From NCBI RefSeq assembly GCF_001428605.1, contig NZ_LMID01000012.1, positions 417,027-481,026 of the forward strand: a stretch of DNA of 64,000 nt, read 5' to 3'. The translations under genes were made by a program, and so were the position numbers. Below the pieces are notes generated by a model. That model was not told where the DNA came from and made no database searches. It worked only from the letters and a program-made list of their open reading frames with translations. Of this stretch, positions 56,697-64,000 are shown piece after piece (position 1 is the stretch's first letter; every line of letters begins with the position of its first letter). Source of the DNA: Sphingomonas sp. Root720 (GTDB taxonomy: Bacteria > Pseudomonadota > Alphaproteobacteria > Sphingomonadales > Sphingomonadaceae).

Positions 56697-57819
56697 CCGG
56701 CGCGATTTCCTGAGCCTCGCGACAAGCGCCGCCGCCGTGGCTGCGATGCCCGGGCCGCTGCTCGCTGCGGCGGGTCGGGATCCGGTGAAGGACTGGATCC
56801 TCGTCAATGCGCTGGGCGGGCTCAGCGATCCCAATGGCCGCGACGCCAGCCTCGTCCCGGCCTTCGGTCCGCGCGTCCTGGCCGAGGCGCACGCCTCGGG
56901 CCTCACCGCGGTCAACATCACGCTGGGCTATGTCTCCGGCTCCGACGATCCGTTCGAGGCCAGCGTGCGCGACATCGCCCTGACCGACCGGCTGGTCCGC
57001 GAGCATGGCCGCGACCTGATCAAGGTGCTGACCGTCGCCGACATCCGCCGCGCCAAGGCGGAGGGCAAGATCGGCCTGATCTACGGTTTCCAGAACGGCG
57101 CGATGATGGGCAAGGACGCGAGCCGAGTCGACGTCTTCGCCGATCTCGGCGTGCGCATCTTCCAGCTGACCTACAACCCCGCCAACCAGATCGGCGATGG
57201 GTCGATGGCGCCCGAGAATCGCGGGATCACGCCGTTCGGGCGCGAACTGATCGCCAAGCTCAACGACCGCAGGGCGATGGTCGACCTGTCGCACAGCGGC
57301 GAGCAGACCTGTCTCGAGGCCGCTCGCGCCTCGCGCGCGCCGATCTCGATCAACCATACGGGCTGCCGCGCGCTGACCGACCTGCCACGCAACAAGACCG
57401 ACGCCGAGCTGCGGCTGGTGGCCGAGCGCGGCGGCTTCGTCGGCATCTACTTCATGCCCTTCCTCAATATCTCGGGCCATGCCAGCGCCGAGGACGTCGT
57501 CGCGCATATCGACCATGCGGTGAGCGTGTGCGGCGAGGATCATGTCGGTATCGGCACCGACGGCGACGTCAGCCAGATCGACGACCTGAACGCCTATCAG
57601 GCGAAGCTGGCCGAAGAGATCGCCCGCCGCCGCGCCGCCGGGATCAGCGCCGCGGGCGAGCGGCCCGACACCTATCCCTTCGTCGTCGACCTGCGCGGGC
57701 CCGACCAGTTCCGCAAGCTCGTCCGCCTGCTGCAGGCCAGGGGTTATGCGAGCGCCCGGATCGAGAAGATCATGGGCGCCAATTTCCTGCGCTATGCCGA
57801 GACGGTCTGGGGCGGCTGA
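56686..57819 (+). CDS. M19-like (membrane dipeptidase family) protein with altered metal ligands
   Basis: The 377-residue product has a Tat-type signal (TIDRRDFLSLATSAAAVAAM) and a dipeptidase-like barrel. Conserved parts include the histidine motifs DLSHSGEQT and SINHTGCRAL, the Arg/Asp region near RNKTDAELRLV and GIGTDGDV. The usual N-terminal HxD (here VNALGGL) and the bridging Glu of the EGGH motif (here FQNGAMM) are replaced. It starts inside the amidohydrolase stop region. Activity cannot be assumed. Confidence 0.78.
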   Translation: MTIDRRDFLSLATSAAAVAAMPGPLLAAAGRDPVKDWILVNALGGLSDPNGRDASLVPAFGPRVLAEAHASGLTAVNITLGYVSGSDDPFEASVRDIALTDRLVREHGRDLIKVLTVADIRRAKAEGKIGLIYGFQNGAMMGKDASRVDVFADLGVRIFQLTYNPANQIGDGSMAPENRGITPFGRELIAKLNDRRAMVDLSHSGEQTCLEAARASRAPISINHTGCRALTDLPRNKTDAELRLVAERGGFVGIYFMPFLNISGHASAEDVVAHIDHAVSVCGEDHVGIGTDGDVSQIDDLNAYQAKLAEEIARRRAAGISAAGERPDTYPFVVDLRGPDQFRKLVRLLQARGYASARIEKIMGANFLRYAETVWGG

Positions 57820-57867
57820 GCGAACTGAACCGTCCTAACCTCCCCTCCCCACGGACCGGCGGACCGC

Positions 57868-58539
57868 TCAGGCCGGCACCGGCTCCGCGGCGAAGGAGGC
57901 GAGCTGGGCGTCGAGCGCGGCCTGGAAGGCCGGGCGCGCGAGGCAGCGGTCGCGATAGGCGACGAGGGTCGGGAACTCCGCCATCAGGGCGTCGTCGGAG
58001 ATTTCGCGCAGCACCGTCGCCATGATGATGTCGGCGGCGGTAAAGCCGCCCTCGAGATAAGCGCGGTCGCCCAGCCAGCCGGCCAGGGCGGAAAGGCGCT
58101 TGCGGAGGGTCTCGATCACCTCGGGGCGACGCAGCCGCGCCCATTCGGCATCCTTGTGGAAGACGTCGATGTCGACGAGGTCGAACACGAAGGGCTCGAC
58201 GCTGTTGAGCGCCGCCGTCACCCAGGTCAGCGCGCGAGCGCGCCCCTGCGGGGTATTGGGCACCAGCCGGTCGCAGCGCTCGGCGATGCGCAGCACCATC
58301 GCCCCGCTCTCGAACATCTGCACCTCCTCGTCGCGATAGGCGGGAACCTGCCCGAACGGTTGCTCGCGCCGATAGTCCTCGCTCTTCGCCGTCTCGAAGC
58401 CGATCAGCCGCTCGCGATAAGCGAGCCCCGCCTCCTCGCACGCCCAGCGCGGACGAAGGTCGCGGACGAAGCCGCGCGCGAAATCGGGCACCCAGGCGAA
58501 GCCGGTGATCTCGATGGCGGCGTTCTGGTCGATCGGCAT
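57868..58539 (-). CDS. Glutathione S-transferase family protein
   Basis: The 223-residue protein has a GST N-terminal domain (RWACEEAGLAYRERLIGFETAK, then FGQVPAYRDEEVQMFESGAMVLRIAE) and an all-helical C-terminal domain with GGFTAADIIMATVLRE. The ATG at 58539 starts the domain. It is convergent with the M19-like gene and lies next to a SnoaL-like gene. The substrate is unknown. Confidence 0.88.
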   Translation of the reverse strand: MPIDQNAAIEITGFAWVPDFARGFVRDLRPRWACEEAGLAYRERLIGFETAKSEDYRREQPFGQVPAYRDEEVQMFESGAMVLRIAERCDRLVPNTPQGRARALTWVTAALNSVEPFVFDLVDIDVFHKDAEWARLRRPEVIETLRKRLSALAGWLGDRAYLEGGFTAADIIMATVLREISDDALMAEFPTLVAYRDRCLARPAFQAALDAQLASFAAEPVPA

Positions 58540-58621
58540 GACGGGGCTCCTCTCTCGGCCTGGCGGGACTGAAAGGTTGATATCAACATATACGGATACT
58601 GTCAAAGCCCGTCGGCCCGGG

Positions 58622-59056
58622 CTAGGCGATGTGCATGATCCGGTAGACGCGGCGGGTGAACAGCCAGCGGCCGTCGATCCGGGCGAGCTCGTCCTCGTAG
58701 CGGCCGCGCACCCGCCGGGTCTCGCCGGTCGCGGGGTCGTCGAAGATCTCGGACGTATAGGCGACGGCGCTGGCGCGGTCGCCGTCAACCGCGATGCTGC
58801 CCGGCGTCGCGACATAGACCATCGGCTTCGCGCCATGATCGAGGCCGTAGGCCTTCATCGATTCGACCCAGCCCGCGACGATCGCCGCCTTGCCCTCGAA
58901 CCCGCCGAGGTCGGGCCATTCGGGCAGCGCCCAGCTGGCGTCGTCGGCCCATGTTCCCGCCCACAGTGCGGCGTCCCTGGTCATCACGCCATGGGCGTAG
59001 GTCTCGATCAGCTCGCGGATGAGGATGCGGTCTTCGAGGGGGCCGGTGAAGGACAT
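58622..59056 (-). CDS. SnoaL-like (NTF2-fold) protein
   Basis: The 144-residue protein has the SnoaL-like pattern: LEDRILIRELIETYAHGVMTRD, LWAGTWADDASW, and TGETRRVRGRYEDELARIDGRWLFTRRVYR. NTF2-fold enzymes include cyclases, isomerases and dehydratases, and sphingomonads often keep such genes in aromatic or steroid degradation sets. Its role here is unknown. Upstream of the GST gene on the same strand. Confidence 0.82.
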   Translation of the reverse strand: MSFTGPLEDRILIRELIETYAHGVMTRDAALWAGTWADDASWALPEWPDLGGFEGKAAIVAGWVESMKAYGLDHGAKPMVYVATPGSIAVDGDRASAVAYTSEIFDDPATGETRRVRGRYEDELARIDGRWLFTRRVYRIMHIA

Positions 59057-59244
59057 GGGAAGGCTCCGGTCGGAGGAGGTGAAGGGAGAGGCGCTCGGCG
59101 GCGGCCGTCGAGCCAGTCGTCGAGCACCTCGCCGAGGACGCGCACGCACGCGGGTTTCCTGCGCGGCCGGCTCGGGGACGCCGCGCCCGTCTCCTGCGGG
59201 TGGGACGCAGACTGAAAAACCCCGGCGGGCGGCGAAACTGACCT

Positions 59245-60558
59245 TTAGGCCAGATGCGCGGCGGGCGGTTCGCCGCGCGGGCCGCCCAGCGCCGCGTGCA
59301 GCTTCTCTTCGTCGAGCTGGCCTTCCCAGCGGGCGACGACGACGGTCGCGACCGCGTTGCCGACGAAGTTGGTGAGGCTCCGGCATTCGGACATGAAGCG
59401 GTCGATGCCGAGGATCAGCGCCATGCCCGCAACCGGCACCGACGGCACGATCGACAGGGTCGCGGCGAGGGTGACGAAGCCCGCGCCGGTCACGCCCGCG
59501 GCGCCCTTCGACGACAGCATCGCGACCAGCAGCAGGCCGATCTGCTCGCCCAGCGACAGGTCGACGTCGCAGGCCTGGGCGATGAACAGCGCGGCGAGGG
59601 TCATGTAGATGTTGGTGCCGTCGAGGTTGAACGAATAGCCGGTCGGCACGACCAGCCCGACGATCGGCTTGGCGCAGCCGGCGCGCTCCATCTTCGCCAT
59701 CAGGTTGGGCAGCGCGCTTTCGGAAGAGGAGGTGCCGAGCACCAGCAGCAGCTCGTCCTTGAGATAGGCGATCAGCCGCAGGATCGAGAATCCGGCGATC
59801 CGGGCGATGATGCCGAGCACGACGACGACGAAGCCGATCGAGGTCAGGTAGAAGCACAGCACCAGCCCGCCGAGATTGGCGAGACTGCCGAGGCCGAACC
59901 GGCCGATGGTGAACGCCATCGCCCCGAAGGCGCCGAGCGGCGCGGCCTTCATCAGCAGGCCGACCAGCCGGAACACGACGATCGTCAGCCGCTCGAGCAG
60001 GTCGGTGACCGGCCGGGCGGGCTCGCCGACCAGCGACAGCGCGATGCCGAACAGGATCGCGACGAACAGCACCTGGAGGATCTCGCCCTGCGCCAGCGCC
60101 GAGAGCAGCGTGTCGGGGATGATCCCCATCAGGAAGCCGGTCAGCGACTGGTCGTGCGCCTTCTGCGCATAGACGGCGATGTGGCTGCTATCGAGCGCGG
60201 CGGGGGCGATATGCATGCCGTCGCCCGGCCGGACGACATTGGCGACGATCAACCCGACGATCAGCGCCAGGGTCGAGACCGCGAGGAAATAGCCGAACGC
60301 CTTGGCCGCGACCCGGCCGAGGTCGCCGAGATGGCCGAGCCCGGCGATGCCGGTCACCACCGTCAGGAAGATCACCGGGGCGATGATCATCTTCACGAGC
60401 TTGATGAAGGCGTCGCCGAGCGGCTTGAACCCCGCGCCGACATCGGGCGCCAGCCAGCCGAGCAGCACGCCCAGCACGATCGCCAGCAACACCTGCGCGT
60501 AGAGCGATCGCCAGAAGGGCGGGCGAACCGCCGGCGCGGCGTCGGTGTCGATGATCAT
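59245..60558 (-). CDS. dctA: C4-dicarboxylate/cation symporter DctA
   Basis: DctA takes up succinate, fumarate and malate with cations. The 437-residue protein has the DAACS family features: [49 protein letters not shown] and [16 protein letters not shown]. About eight helices plus two re-entrant hairpins are expected. The ATG at 60558 has a GGGG site. It lies downstream of the TonB receptor on the same strand, 66 bp away after a terminator hairpin. Confidence 0.95.
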   Translation of the reverse strand: MIIDTDAAPAVRPPFWRSLYAQVLLAIVLGVLLGWLAPDVGAGFKPLGDAFIKLVKMIIAPVIFLTVVTGIAGLGHLGDLGRVAAKAFGYFLAVSTLALIVGLIVANVVRPGDGMHIAPAALDSSHIAVYAQKAHDQSLTGFLMGIIPDTLLSALAQGEILQVLFVAILFGIALSLVGEPARPVTDLLERLTIVVFRLVGLLMKAAPLGAFGAMAFTIGRFGLGSLANLGGLVLCFYLTSIGFVVVVLGIIARIAGFSILRLIAYLKDELLLVLGTSSSESALPNLMAKMERAGCAKPIVGLVVPTGYSFNLDGTNIYMTLAALFIAQACDVDLSLGEQIGLLLVAMLSSKGAAGVTGAGFVTLAATLSIVPSVPVAGMALILGIDRFMSECRSLTNFVGNAVATVVVARWEGQLDEEKLHAALGGPRGEPPAAHLA

Positions 60559-60594
60559 TATGGGCCCCTCCGAGAAGGCTGACGTCCCATGAAT

Positions 60595-60618
60595 CTCCCT
60601 CCCTTTCAAGGGAGGGAG
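60595..60618 (-). terminator. Terminator hairpin between the TonB receptor and dctA
   Basis: CTCCCTCCC (60595-60603) and GGGAGGGAG (60610-60618) form a perfect 9-bp stem with a 6-base loop right after the receptor stop. It likely ends the receptor transcript, although no T-run follows. Confidence 0.55.
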
Positions 60619-60624
60619 GCAAAG

Positions 60625-62646
60625 CTACCGCTGGAACTTCAGCGCCACCCACACGGTGCGCGGCGTCGCGCGTTCGACGGTGCCGTCGGCGCCGACGGTC
60701 GCCTCGACCCGCTTGTCGGCGATGTTCTCGCCGCGCAGCTCGGCGGTGAAGCCGTGGCCGAGGACCAGCGAGGCGACCGCGTCGAAGGTCAGCGCGTCGT
60801 CGAGGCTGCGGCTGTTCTGGTCGTCCTCATATTGGCTGGCGACGTAGCGCGCGGTGACGCCGATCCTCGCGCTGCCGGGCCGATTCCATTCGATCGAGGC
60901 GCTCGCCTGGTCGCGCGGGGTCTGCGCCGGGCGCAGGCCGTCGAGCGCCAATGCCGCGCCGCTGGCGCGCACTCTGGGATCGATATGCGAGTAGCTGGCG
61001 ATCGCCCGCCATTCGCCGAGCGTCGCCATGCCGTCGATCTCGACACCGCGGCTGCGGATCGCGTCGACATTCTGGCGCTGACGGGTGTTGGGCGCGATGG
61101 TGACGTTCGAGATCGCGTCGTCGAGCCGGTTCCAGAACAGCGTCGCGCCGAGCCGCCAGCCGGGCAGCGGCGCATATTCGGCGCCACCCTCGATTCCCTT
61201 GACCCGTTCGGGGTCGAGACCGGGATTGGCGACGGTCGAATCATTGCCCGCGCGGAACGGGCGGTAGAGTTCGTTGAGTGTCGGCAGGCGCCAGCCGGTA
61301 TAGGCCGCCGCGCGCAGGCTGACGGCGGCCGCGCCCGGCGGGCTCCAGGCGATGCCGGCGCGGCCGGTCGCCTCGGTCCCCGAGCGGTCGGGATAGATCG
61401 CGCTGTTGGCCGCGATCGGCGCTCCGGTCGCGCGGCTGGTCTCGGTGCGCTTGCCGTCGCGCAGCTGCCAGTGGTCGACCCGGCCGCTCGCGGTGAGGGT
61501 CAGCCCGCGGGCGGGCAGCAGCGCCAGCTCGGCGAAGCCGCCCAGCACAGTCTGGTTGCCGCCCGCGACCCGGTTGGCGTTGGTCGAGAAGACCCGCTCC
61601 TCGGTGCGCCCGCTGACATGGCGGACGTCGCCGCCCAGCCGCAGGTTAATGCCCTCGCCGAGCGGCGGCCGAAGCTCGATCCGCCCGCCCACGCCATTGG
61701 CGGGGACATTATATTGGTCGAGCGCCTGGCTGACGGTGGCGCGGCCCGCGCCGATGCTGGCGAAGCCGCTGGAGAATTCGCGGTGCTGCAGCCAGGCGGT
61801 CGCCTCCCAGCCCCAGCGGCCGCGGCCGACGAGACGTAACGAGCTGTCGACCGCGAGGTTGTCGTTGCCTGTGAAGGGTACGCCGCGATCGCGCCGGTCG
61901 AGCAGGAAGGAGCCATTGGCCTGCAGTTCGGTGTCGGCGCCGACGGGGATCACCGCGCGGGCGGCGGCGCGGCTCTGCCGGTAGCGCGCGGCGCGGTCGA
62001 CCGGGCCGCGATCCTCCTCGACGGTGGGGATGAAGCCGTCGCCGCGCGCATGGCCGCCCGACAGCATCAGCAAGCCGCCGCCCAGCCGCGCGGTGATCGT
62101 CGCGTCGGCGTCGATCGAGTCGCGGCTACCATAAGCGAGCGTCGCGTCGACGGCGCGGGCCTCGTCCGGACCGGCGCTCGACAGCTCGATCGTGCCGGCC
62201 AGCGCGCCGGGACCATAGACGCCGCTGCCCCCGCCGCGCGTGACGCGGACATGGCCAATCCGCGCCGGGTCGAGCGCCGCCCAGCTCACCCAGCCGCCGA
62301 ACGGATCGACCATCGGCACGCCGTCGAGCAGGATCAGCGCCCGGGTCGACGCATTGCCGCCCAGGCCGCGCAGCGTCGCGCCCTGGCTGGTCGGGTGCGC
62401 CGAGCGCGCGTCGGACCGGCGGAACTGCTGGAAGCCGGCGGCGTCGCGCAATATGTCCTCCATCCGCCCGCTCGCCGACATCTCCAGCCGGGCGCGGTCG
62501 ATGCTGATCACGTCGAACGCGGCGTCGCCGGGCGACCGCGGCAGGCCCTGGCCGGTGACGACGATCTCCGCCGCATCCTCGGCCCATGCCGGACCGGTGA
62601 CGAGGCCGAGACAGGCTGCGGTCAGCAGAAACCGGAAATGCCGCAC
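60625..62646 (-). CDS. TonB-dependent outer-membrane receptor
   Basis: The 673-residue protein has a signal peptide (1-22), a TonB box (AEIVVTG), a plug domain (GRMEDILRDAAGFQQ, LILLDGVPM) and a beta-barrel with C-terminal WVALKFQR. The plug resembles small-ligand receptors of the BtuB or siderophore type, but ligand is unknown. It starts with GTG at 62646; the GGAGG site is 6 bp upstream. No cobalamin riboswitch is visible in the leader. Confidence 0.93.
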   Translation of the reverse strand: MRHFRFLLTAACLGLVTGPAWAEDAAEIVVTGQGLPRSPGDAAFDVISIDRARLEMSASGRMEDILRDAAGFQQFRRSDARSAHPTSQGATLRGLGGNASTRALILLDGVPMVDPFGGWVSWAALDPARIGHVRVTRGGGSGVYGPGALAGTIELSSAGPDEARAVDATLAYGSRDSIDADATITARLGGGLLMLSGGHARGDGFIPTVEEDRGPVDRAARYRQSRAAARAVIPVGADTELQANGSFLLDRRDRGVPFTGNDNLAVDSSLRLVGRGRWGWEATAWLQHREFSSGFASIGAGRATVSQALDQYNVPANGVGGRIELRPPLGEGINLRLGGDVRHVSGRTEERVFSTNANRVAGGNQTVLGGFAELALLPARGLTLTASGRVDHWQLRDGKRTETSRATGAPIAANSAIYPDRSGTEATGRAGIAWSPPGAAAVSLRAAAYTGWRLPTLNELYRPFRAGNDSTVANPGLDPERVKGIEGGAEYAPLPGWRLGATLFWNRLDDAISNVTIAPNTRQRQNVDAIRSRGVEIDGMATLGEWRAIASYSHIDPRVRASGAALALDGLRPAQTPRDQASASIEWNRPGSARIGVTARYVASQYEDDQNSRSLDDALTFDAVASLVLGHGFTAELRGENIADKRVEATVGADGTVERATPRTVWVALKFQR

Positions 62647-62744
62647 GATGATCCTCCCGAAATTTGTCGGGGCGGATCACCACTCCAGCGCCGCAACGTC
62701 AATGGGAATATAAGTCAACATCGCCGCGAGCTTGTCTGTTCAGC

Positions 62745-62823
62745 CGTCACCCCAGCGAAGGCTGGGGTCTCAGGAGGCTGGGGTGGACGCTGATCTCCTG
62801 CGATTCCGGCTTTCGCAGGAACG
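62745..62823. repeat. Palindromic intergenic element, copy 7
   Basis: This 79-bp element has the left arm CGTCACCCCAGCGAAGGCTGG and the right arm TTCCGGCTTTCGCAGGAACG. It sits between the TonB receptor start and the acyltransferase gene end. Confidence 0.75.
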
Positions 62824-62861
62824 GCGGGGGAGAGCAGAAAAGCGCGAAGCTCGCCGGACGC

Positions 62862-63668
62862 TTACGCCGCGACCTCGAAGCGCTGGGCGTAGCGGACGGC
62901 GATGCGCGCGACCGGCATCAGCACGAACACGTCGATCGAGTTGAACGCATGGTCGATATAGGCGCCCTCGCCGACCTCGGCGCCGACCCGCAGATAGGCC
63001 TTGATCAGCGGCGGCAGGCGGCGCGAGGCGATGCGCGGGTCGTAGCCGCCGAGCGGCAGCGTCCCGAGCGGGATGGCATGTTCGCCGATCGCGCGGGCGC
63101 GCAGTTCGGGCAGCGCGATATGGTTGTGGGCGAGCAGCGACAGACCCTCGGCATGCTCGGCCGGATCGATGCCGGGAAAGCTGGCGCAACCGAACATATG
63201 GCCGATGCGGTGGCGCTGCAGATAATCGGCGATGCCGCGCCACAGCAGCTGGATGGTCCCCGCGTCGCGATAGGCGGGATCGACGCAGGAACGGCCGAGC
63301 TCGAGCAGCTCGACCCCCTCGCGCCGGCCATGGGCGATCACCGCCGACAGGTCGAACTCATGCGCCGAGTAGAAGCCGGCATGCGCCTCGGCGACGCTCT
63401 GGCGGAGCAGGCGATAGGTGCCGACCACCGGGCTTCCGGGACGGGCATGGTCCTCGACCAGCAGATGGTCGCAGAGCATGTCGTAGGGATCGATGTCGCG
63501 GCCGGCCGCGCCACCAGCTGCGCCGGCGCCCTGGCCCGTGCCCTGGCCCGCGCCCATGTCGCGGAAGAAGATGTCGTAGCGCAACCGCTGCGCCGCAACC
63601 ACGTCGGCTTCGCCGACGGCGAGCCGGACGGCGAGGCGGCGTTCAACCAGTTCGAGGGCCTGCGTCAT
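62862..63668 (-). CDS. OlsB-like N-acyltransferase (GNAT fold)
   Basis: The 268-residue protein matches the acyl-ACP-dependent N-acyltransferase family that starts ornithine-lipid or other aminolipid synthesis (RLAVGEADVVAAQRLRYDIFF, HLLVEDHA, GTYRLLR, ELGRSCVDPAYR, LLWRGIADYL, GCASFPGID). A Gly/Ala-rich insert (residues about 56-75) follows the first conserved block. The ATG at 63668 has an AAGGGG site 8 bp upstream. It is divergent from zwf. OlsB role is inferred. Confidence 0.82.
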   Translation of the reverse strand: MTQALELVERRLAVRLAVGEADVVAAQRLRYDIFFRDMGAGQGTGQGAGAAGGAAGRDIDPYDMLCDHLLVEDHARPGSPVVGTYRLLRQSVAEAHAGFYSAHEFDLSAVIAHGRREGVELLELGRSCVDPAYRDAGTIQLLWRGIADYLQRHRIGHMFGCASFPGIDPAEHAEGLSLLAHNHIALPELRARAIGEHAIPLGTLPLGGYDPRIASRRLPPLIKAYLRVGAEVGEGAYIDHAFNSIDVFVLMPVARIAVRYAQRFEVAA

Positions 63669-63824
63669 CGTGGCGTCCCCTTGTTGCAACGATGGCCCGG
63701 CAATAATGCGGCAATGCGACATGGCGGCTACCGCATCGCGATCGATTTGCTACAACCATGTTCCACAGCCGTGACGACGACGGCATGATCTTTCCGGCGA
63801 TCGCCGGATCACAGGGAGACCCAA

Positions 63825-64000
63825 GTGACGGCACCCAGCGAGAAGCTGCTCCTGTTCGGCGCGACCGGCGATCTGTCGCAGCGTATGCTGCTCCCGTCGC
63901 TCTACGGGCTGGCGGCGGATGGGCTGCTGCCGGCGGGCCTGACCATCGTCGCGACGGCGCGCAGCCCCCATGACGACGCGGCGTTCCGCGATTTCTCGGA
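63825..64000 (+). CDS. zwf: Glucose-6-phosphate 1-dehydrogenase, N-terminal part (cut by window edge)
   Basis: Only the first 58 residues are present. They show the NADP-binding start KLLLFGATGDLSQRMLLPSLYGL and TIVATARSPHDDAAFRDF. Zwf feeds glucose-6-phosphate to the Entner-Doudoroff and pentose phosphate routes. The GTG at 63825 has a GGGAG site 7 bp upstream. The downstream part, often with pgl, edd and glk, lies beyond the window. Confidence 0.92.
   Translation, partial: MTAPSEKLLLFGATGDLSQRMLLPSLYGLAADGLLPAGLTIVATARSPHDDAAFRDFS

Noticed and set aside
62647..62744. Possible cobalamin riboswitch before the TonB receptor
   Set aside because: The leader is under 100 bp and lacks a B12 box; the receptor type alone does not prove cobalamin uptake.

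Overview
The window is a GC-rich, densely packed stretch of core chromosome from an alphaproteobacterium. It is most likely a sphingomonad of the Sphingomonas/Rhizorhabdus type. That placement is an inference from gene order (crcB-rluC-gph-ATP12, ispH-thrB-rnhA, addB-addA, hisB-hisH-hisA-hisF beside sspB), from protein features, and from GC-rich palindromic intergenic repeats. I see no prophage, insertion sequence, CRISPR array, rRNA or tRNA. About 60 genes are recognisable. The two end genes, thrS and zwf, are cut by the window edges.

Layout. 1-5.0 kb: the start of thrS, then a minus-strand Mla-type lipid transport operon (STAS-MlaE permease, MlaF ATPase, MlaD, auxiliary lipoprotein). 5.1-9.6 kb: a HAD phosphatase, a secreted CHAP-like protein and the histidine operon hisB-hisH-hisA-hisF. 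9.7-20.2 kb: sspB, fumC, gmk, small membrane proteins, the crcB-rluC-gph-ATP12 operon, a cupin, a Crp-type regulator, an rRNA pseudouridine synthase and rsmD. 20.2-22.4 kb: an orphan TetR regulator with a perfect palindromic operator, a glycosyltransferase-like protein and a DUF938 protein. 22.5-27.2 kb: the glycine cleavage operon gcvT-gcvH-gcvPA-gcvPB behind a tandem glycine riboswitch. 27.4-33.2 kb: a lipoprotein, ispH-thrB-rnhA, a hybrid histidine kinase and a DUF454 protein. 33.2-39.5 kb: secA, argJ, a GST, an inositol-monophosphatase-family enzyme and thioredoxin. 39.5-46.0 kb: addB-addA recombination helicase-nuclease. 46.1-50.6 kb: a nucleoside transporter, a queuosine-precursor-type transporter, argB, dapD and a HAD nucleotidase. 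50.7-55.2 kb: an STT3/PMT-like membrane protein, a UDP-galactopyranose-mutase-like flavoprotein and a JmjC/cupin-8 protein. 55.3-60.6 kb: a probably catabolic set (secreted amidohydrolase, M19-like protein, GST, SnoaL-like protein, DctA). 60.6-64 kb: a TonB-dependent receptor, an OlsB-like acyltransferase and the start of zwf.

Most of the content is housekeeping: His, Arg, Thr and Lys synthesis, one-carbon metabolism, lipid transport, secretion and DNA repair. The less ordinary signals are regulatory and repeat-based. (1) Seven copies of an 80-95 bp inverted-repeat element lie between genes. (2) A second, 107-bp palindrome sits inside the his operon, and its end carries the hisA ribosome-binding site. 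(3) A repeat-like, proline-rich segment is read in frame inside addB. (4) A 73-bp-spaced pair of identical-loop hairpins precedes ispH. (5) An M19-like protein has lost canonical metal ligands. I found no clear new defence or biosynthetic system. The best candidates for new biology are the repeat-controlled translation of hisA and the amidohydrolase/M19-like pair.
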